From contig NZ_CP047593.1 in NCBI RefSeq assembly GCF_009905215.1, forward strand, positions 2,422,900 to 2,486,899: a stretch of 64,000 nucleotides of DNA, written 5' to 3'. Below the pieces are notes generated by a model. That model searched no databases, was not told where the DNA came from, and worked only from the letters and a program-made list of their open reading frames with translations. Made by a program: the position numbers and the translations under genes. Positions 61,901 to 64,000 of the stretch are shown in pieces; the first letter of the stretch is position 1; every line of letters starts with the position of its first letter. The DNA comes from Tichowtungia aerotolerans. GTDB taxonomy: Bacteria > Verrucomicrobiota > Kiritimatiellia > Kiritimatiellales > Tichowtungiaceae.

Positions 61901-61977
61901 GTGAGTTCAGGATTATTGCGGCCCGATCTGCGGAAGATTTGCAGATGTCCATTATGATTTCCGTGAATGAGCTGTAG
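58924..61977 (+). CDS. secreted GH3 glycoside hydrolase with CBM6/35-like and PA14-like domains
   Basis: Protein of 1017 residues. After a weak signal sequence comes a carbohydrate-binding domain of the CBM6/35 type (IPGRIEFENFDDGGESVAWH, EYNVGWTAAGEWLKYTVNV). The GH3 barrel has KHFVANNREANRNR and the nucleophile Asp about residue 420 in GFVMTDW. A PA14-like insert (YIARINPPVSGMYTLRVRAD) lies in the second GH3 domain, as in some beta-glucosidases and xylosidases. A fibronectin-like end (SGKETVQVYVSD) follows. It is the last gene of the operon and its stop is 4 bp from the stop of the convergent AraC gene. A perfect palindrome is at 59597-59611. Confidence 0.93.
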   Translation: MLLEITKTIGCMGIICGLAAQADVNIPGRIEFENFDDGGESVAWHDDQQKHGLASFRPETFVDVEPTMDVDGEYNVGWTAAGEWLKYTVNVRKGGVYTPQFRLTSVHNSSIMIQGRRDSKSGFKTLETVSIPSTGGIKNWQTVACSGFQLDKGTWELRFVLGYGGMNLNWVELVPGGELSAAAQLRKELKGKGQEEQVELVLDAMTFEEKARLCIGGGILNFAGVPRLGIPPMNCSDGPRGPKHPQGTAFPAGPGQSASWNPQLLREMGEVWGKECHALGGREVAVLLAPAFNILRDPLGGRFFEYYSEDPFLNGALIVPVVEGLQSERVAACLKHFVANNREANRNRYISHMDERTLREIYLPAFRMGVEAGAWTVMTGANGVQIEGRNDRDLLLSDNRFLLTDILKGERGFKGFVMTDWCGTRSTELAANAGLDVSMPWRGGPNYYQNHLFGQLLLDAVEEGRVSKDLVEDKARRVLRVAAFTGVLDGSFNLTVGIDEANHQVALELAEESAVLLKNENLLPFDRSSVKELLVVGPNADQYFCGPLLGGSSWAPAQDEVTILRGIREAAGDQVNVTTMDLGDMFGFCPITAKDLVPNEDGTKGFKAEYRKARGGAVLKAEMVDAVDFVWEMRSPDLEKLGMDSFHCTYIARINPPVSGMYTLRVRADDKARLGDLLNGRGASLAFADINQSGEAFATVEMQKGVPFPVRIDFEEISGDASVQLAWSLPGERPEAAQAMEQMVAVAKGADAVVFVGGLNHALDTEGRDRATMNFPPDQVTLIQMLSVANPNTAVVLINGSPVELGGWIGTVPAVLESWYNGESAGTAVGRILFGDVNPSGRLPFTWPSHLEETPAHAVGSQTADDIYYNERIYVGYRYYDKQSIQPQFPFGHGLSYTSFTYDNLTVEPSKDKDYPLTASVTVKNTGAVSGKETVQVYVSDPESSVDQPVKELAGFAKVDLKPGESKSVSIPLHWTAFQFFDPVSRVWKFEPGEFRIIAARSAEDLQMSIMISVNEL

Positions 61978-61981
61978 GCGG

Positions 61982-62710
61982 TTACTTCCGGAAAGCGGAA
62001 GGGGATTTCCCGGTGTAGCTTTTAAACAAACGGGAGAAGTAGTAGGGGTCTTCGAAGCCGCACTGGTCCGCAATTTCGACGATGTTCAGCTCCGGATTCA
62101 TCAGCAGTTTTTTCGCGTGGTCGATTCGTACGGAGACGATCGTCTTCATGGGTGACTGGCCCATGTAGTGTTTGAACAAATGCCGCAGGTAGTCCTTGCT
62201 GACAAAAAGCTGTCCAGCGACTTCATCGATGGACAGGTTGCCGGCTTTTTCTTCGATAATGTTCAGTGCCTGTGAAACCAGCGCCTGCTTGCGGTCCTGC
62301 GGTACATTTTCCTTAATGGCCCGTTTAATCAGCCCGATGGCGGCAAGCAGGTAGCCTTCTGATATCTGGGAGTAACCGGTTCGTTGTGTGGTCAGTTCCT
62401 GCATCAGTTTTTGCAGGCAACCCTTTATTTCACCGGTGGCATCCACCCATAAGCCCTGTGATGATTTAAGGTCACAGTCGGAAATGCAGAGGCAGATGGA
62501 TGTGATTGTTGTTTCGGAAATCTGGTTGTGGACAACATGCGATGGGATGACGCTGAAGCAGTTGCTTTGCACGTTATAGGTTTGTCCGTCAATCGTGGTG
62601 GTTCCTGTTCCTGCCAGGAAATAGACGATCTCGACAGCGCGATGTATATGGTCGGAAGCCGCGTCACTTCCTTTTTCTACATCAATCTTGAATGCATATC
62701 GTAATCTCAC
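61982..62710 (-). CDS. AraC-family regulator, paralogue 3
   Basis: Protein of 242 residues with the same plan as paralogues 1 and 2: cupin-like domain (DHIHRAVEIVYFLAGTGTTT), then two helix-turn-helix motifs (LSIDEVAGQLFVSKDYLRHL; IVEIADQCGFEDPYYFSRLF). The recognition helices are close to those of paralogue 1, so the three may bind the same or related DNA. No operator copy was seen in its own upstream region (62711-62863), in contrast to the other two. Confidence 0.88.
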   Translation of the reverse strand: MRLRYAFKIDVEKGSDAASDHIHRAVEIVYFLAGTGTTTIDGQTYNVQSNCFSVIPSHVVHNQISETTITSICLCISDCDLKSSQGLWVDATGEIKGCLQKLMQELTTQRTGYSQISEGYLLAAIGLIKRAIKENVPQDRKQALVSQALNIIEEKAGNLSIDEVAGQLFVSKDYLRHLFKHYMGQSPMKTIVSVRIDHAKKLLMNPELNIVEIADQCGFEDPYYFSRLFKSYTGKSPSAFRK

Positions 62711-62863
62711 AGGAACCCTTTTTAGAGATAAAAACGCGCTAGTTTAGCGATGGAGCCGGGATGACACAAGGTTCTTCCGTCAAAGACGGGCTCTTCTCCA
62801 AAGCAACGGTGATGCGTAAATTGATTATCGCGGCTAACTCTGCGATTAAAACCCAGAGTTTGT
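62711..62863. other. intergenic stretch upstream of AraC paralogue 3
   Basis: A small hairpin is visible near 62781-62795 (CGTCAAAGACG). No operator copy, gene or other repeat was recognised. Confidence 0.4.
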
Positions 62864-63596
62864 GGTCGGTCCGGCTTGATGGAAATACGAACTTCTCTAA
62901 AACCACTCTCTATCAAGATCGGTGTCGATCGAGGTGACAATGCGAACTTAAAAATTTTCACGTTCTGTTTTTGTAAGATATTGTACATCAATAATTTGAA
63001 GGTTGATTCCATAAAAACGGGTCAGCTTTGCTTTGTGTTCGATTTTTAGACGATTATTCAGCTTGGTCCACCTTTCCAAATAGCAATGCAAATCTATCCG
63101 GTTTCGCAAACCTAACCTTCGGATCACTAAAAACCTTAAAGTTCCGGTACAGATGCAACCGGGAATGCCTGAATCACCTTGTCTGTGTAAGTCTTGATTA
63201 TATCGACTGCATCAATCGCGAATAGCTGGGGTATTATAACAATCACTGGTCGTATTAGGGTGTGGATATCGGAAACAAGGTTTTGCGACCGGATTTTACG
63301 CCGACGACCGAAGGCGAGATTAAGCGGGAACAGAGACTCGGCGGCATTATTTCGTGGTACTACCGCGCAGCTGCTTAAACCTGTTCCGGCCAGTATTATC
63401 AGAGCGCGACTCTCCGTTCGGTATGGTCTGCTGATCTATCACGCCTTGACTCTGCCAATCTTGCTGTTTTGACTTCAATCATCGTTTCTCTCGTCAGAGA
63501 AAATTGCGCTCTCTTTTGAAATTGCTCTGCAATCCTCTTTTACCTGCTACAGTCAAAGGATTTTACGACCTGCGCTTTGTTTTCGAACGGATCACT
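62864..63596 (+). repeat. direct repeat copy B bounding the island (right)
   Basis: Aligns with 13391-14166 in the same orientation at high identity, apart from a deletion of about 42 bp after the CCGGTACAG at 63152 and scattered substitutions. The repeats share the transposase remnant and its flanks. The limits are approximate. Confidence 0.85.
63154..63378 (+). pseudogene. integrase-core transposase C-terminal remnant, copy B
   Basis: Seventy-four codons equivalent to copy A, with REQRLGGIISWYYRAAA and the same stop. In-frame TAG codons occur at 63223 and 63256, which copy A does not have, while copy A has its own TGA. The copies therefore decayed separately after duplication or separate insertion. 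Confidence 0.8.
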
Positions 63597-63680
63597 CTGA
63601 GGCAGCAAAGATGCGGTTTGCTAAGTTTTTTTGAAATTTTTTGAGCGTTTGTGACTGGTTTGCGATGGTATGTTGTTCAG

Positions 63681-64000
63681 ATGAAGGAGCCAACTCAGGA
63701 AGAAATTGCACAGCGTTTAGGGGTTTCTCGTTCGACGGTCAGCAGGGTGTTACGGAATATATCCGGACCAAAGTCCAGCACGGCGGCGCGAATTATCGAA
63801 GCAGCCCGCGAAATGGGGTATCGTCTGCCGGCTACGGAAAATACGGCGGCCCGTAAAGGAGCCGGACGGCAGAAGTCGACGGTGCTGGGGCTGTTGCTCA
63901 GTATTCCGGATCAGCGCACATCGCAGACTGCCGAGGTGCCGATGCGTGTTCTGCACGGGGCCACGGATGCGGCCCGCGAACGGGATGTGCTGCTTCATGT
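63681..64000 (+). CDS. LacI-family transcriptional regulator (5-prime part)
   Basis: Open from the ATG at 63681 to the window end, at least 106 residues. The N-terminal helix-turn-helix is typical: TQEEIAQRLGVSRSTVSRVL followed by AARIIEAAREMGYR. The start of the periplasmic-binding-type ligand domain follows (VLGLLLSIPD, VLHGATDAARERDVLLHV). The start codon lacks a clear ribosome site. It lies outside the right-hand repeat, and no island operator precedes it, so it may belong to a neighbouring sugar locus. Confidence 0.88.
   Translation, partial: MKEPTQEEIAQRLGVSRSTVSRVLRNISGPKSSTAARIIEAAREMGYRLPATENTAARKGAGRQKSTVLGLLLSIPDQRTSQTAEVPMRVLHGATDAARERDVLLH

Larger units (their letters stand above)
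14167..62863. other. accessory polysaccharide-degradation island
   Basis: Region between the two direct copies of a decayed transposase. It contains seven sulfatases, at least five glycoside hydrolases, six secreted beta-strand or FG-GAP proteins, two nucleoside-hydrolase-fold proteins, one symporter and three AraC regulators. The genes outside are housekeeping or unrelated. A shared 34-35 bp regulatory element precedes its transcription units. Island status is inferred from the boundaries, content and shared regulation; no integrase or attachment-site duplication was found. Confidence 0.7.

Overview
The window looks like a chromosome segment from the PVC superphylum, most likely a marine Kiritimatiellota (Pontiella/Tichowtungia-like) bacterium. 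The reasons are the dense sulfatases, the secreted beta-strand proteins that end in a FYRI-type tail, the FG-GAP protein, and the regulation by AraC and LacI families. No rRNA or other strong marker is present, so the taxon is an inference.

Positions 1-13,045 are ordinary chromosome. They hold rlmN; a sigma-factor/VWA anti-sigma-like pair; thyA-folA; a four-gene minus-strand operon (AMP-ligase, acyl carrier protein, AsnB-type amidotransferase, NAD synthase-type ligase) facing a divergent acyltransferase-like gene; an aldolase-family gene with what looks like an integrase N-terminus in frame upstream; and tRNA-Leu(CAA). An ISL3-type transposase remnant follows the tRNA.

Positions about 14,170-62,860 are an accessory polysaccharide-utilisation island, bounded by two direct copies (about 0.75 kb) of the same decayed integrase-core transposase. 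It encodes seven sulfatases, two GH3 enzymes, a GH78 and a GH106-like rhamnosidase, a clan-A-like hydrolase fused to a beta-strand protein, a large unknown hydrolase, two nucleoside-hydrolase-fold proteins, a GPH-type sugar symporter, a family of secreted beta-strand proteins and three AraC paralogues. Ten genes from 45,117 to 61,977 are tightly packed or overlapping and look like one 17-kb operon. The enzyme set suggests a sulfated, rhamnose-containing algal polysaccharide. No polysaccharide lyase, fucosidase, SusC/SusD pair or formylglycine-generating enzyme is seen in the window.

The main new observation is a shared regulatory element upstream of essentially every transcription unit in the island. 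It is an A-rich stretch, GTCCATG, 14 bp usually containing ACCG, then GTCCATGG, so two half-sites repeat directly at a 21-bp period. Eight copies are clear and five more are moderate or decayed. None was seen outside the island. It fits an operator for the island's AraC paralogues and would make the island a single regulon. A second, independent signal is a 15-bp palindrome, TTCCAA-N3-TTGGAA, found perfectly nine times and with one mismatch at least seven more times, inside and outside the island and inside genes in several reading frames.

The window ends inside a LacI-family regulator gene.
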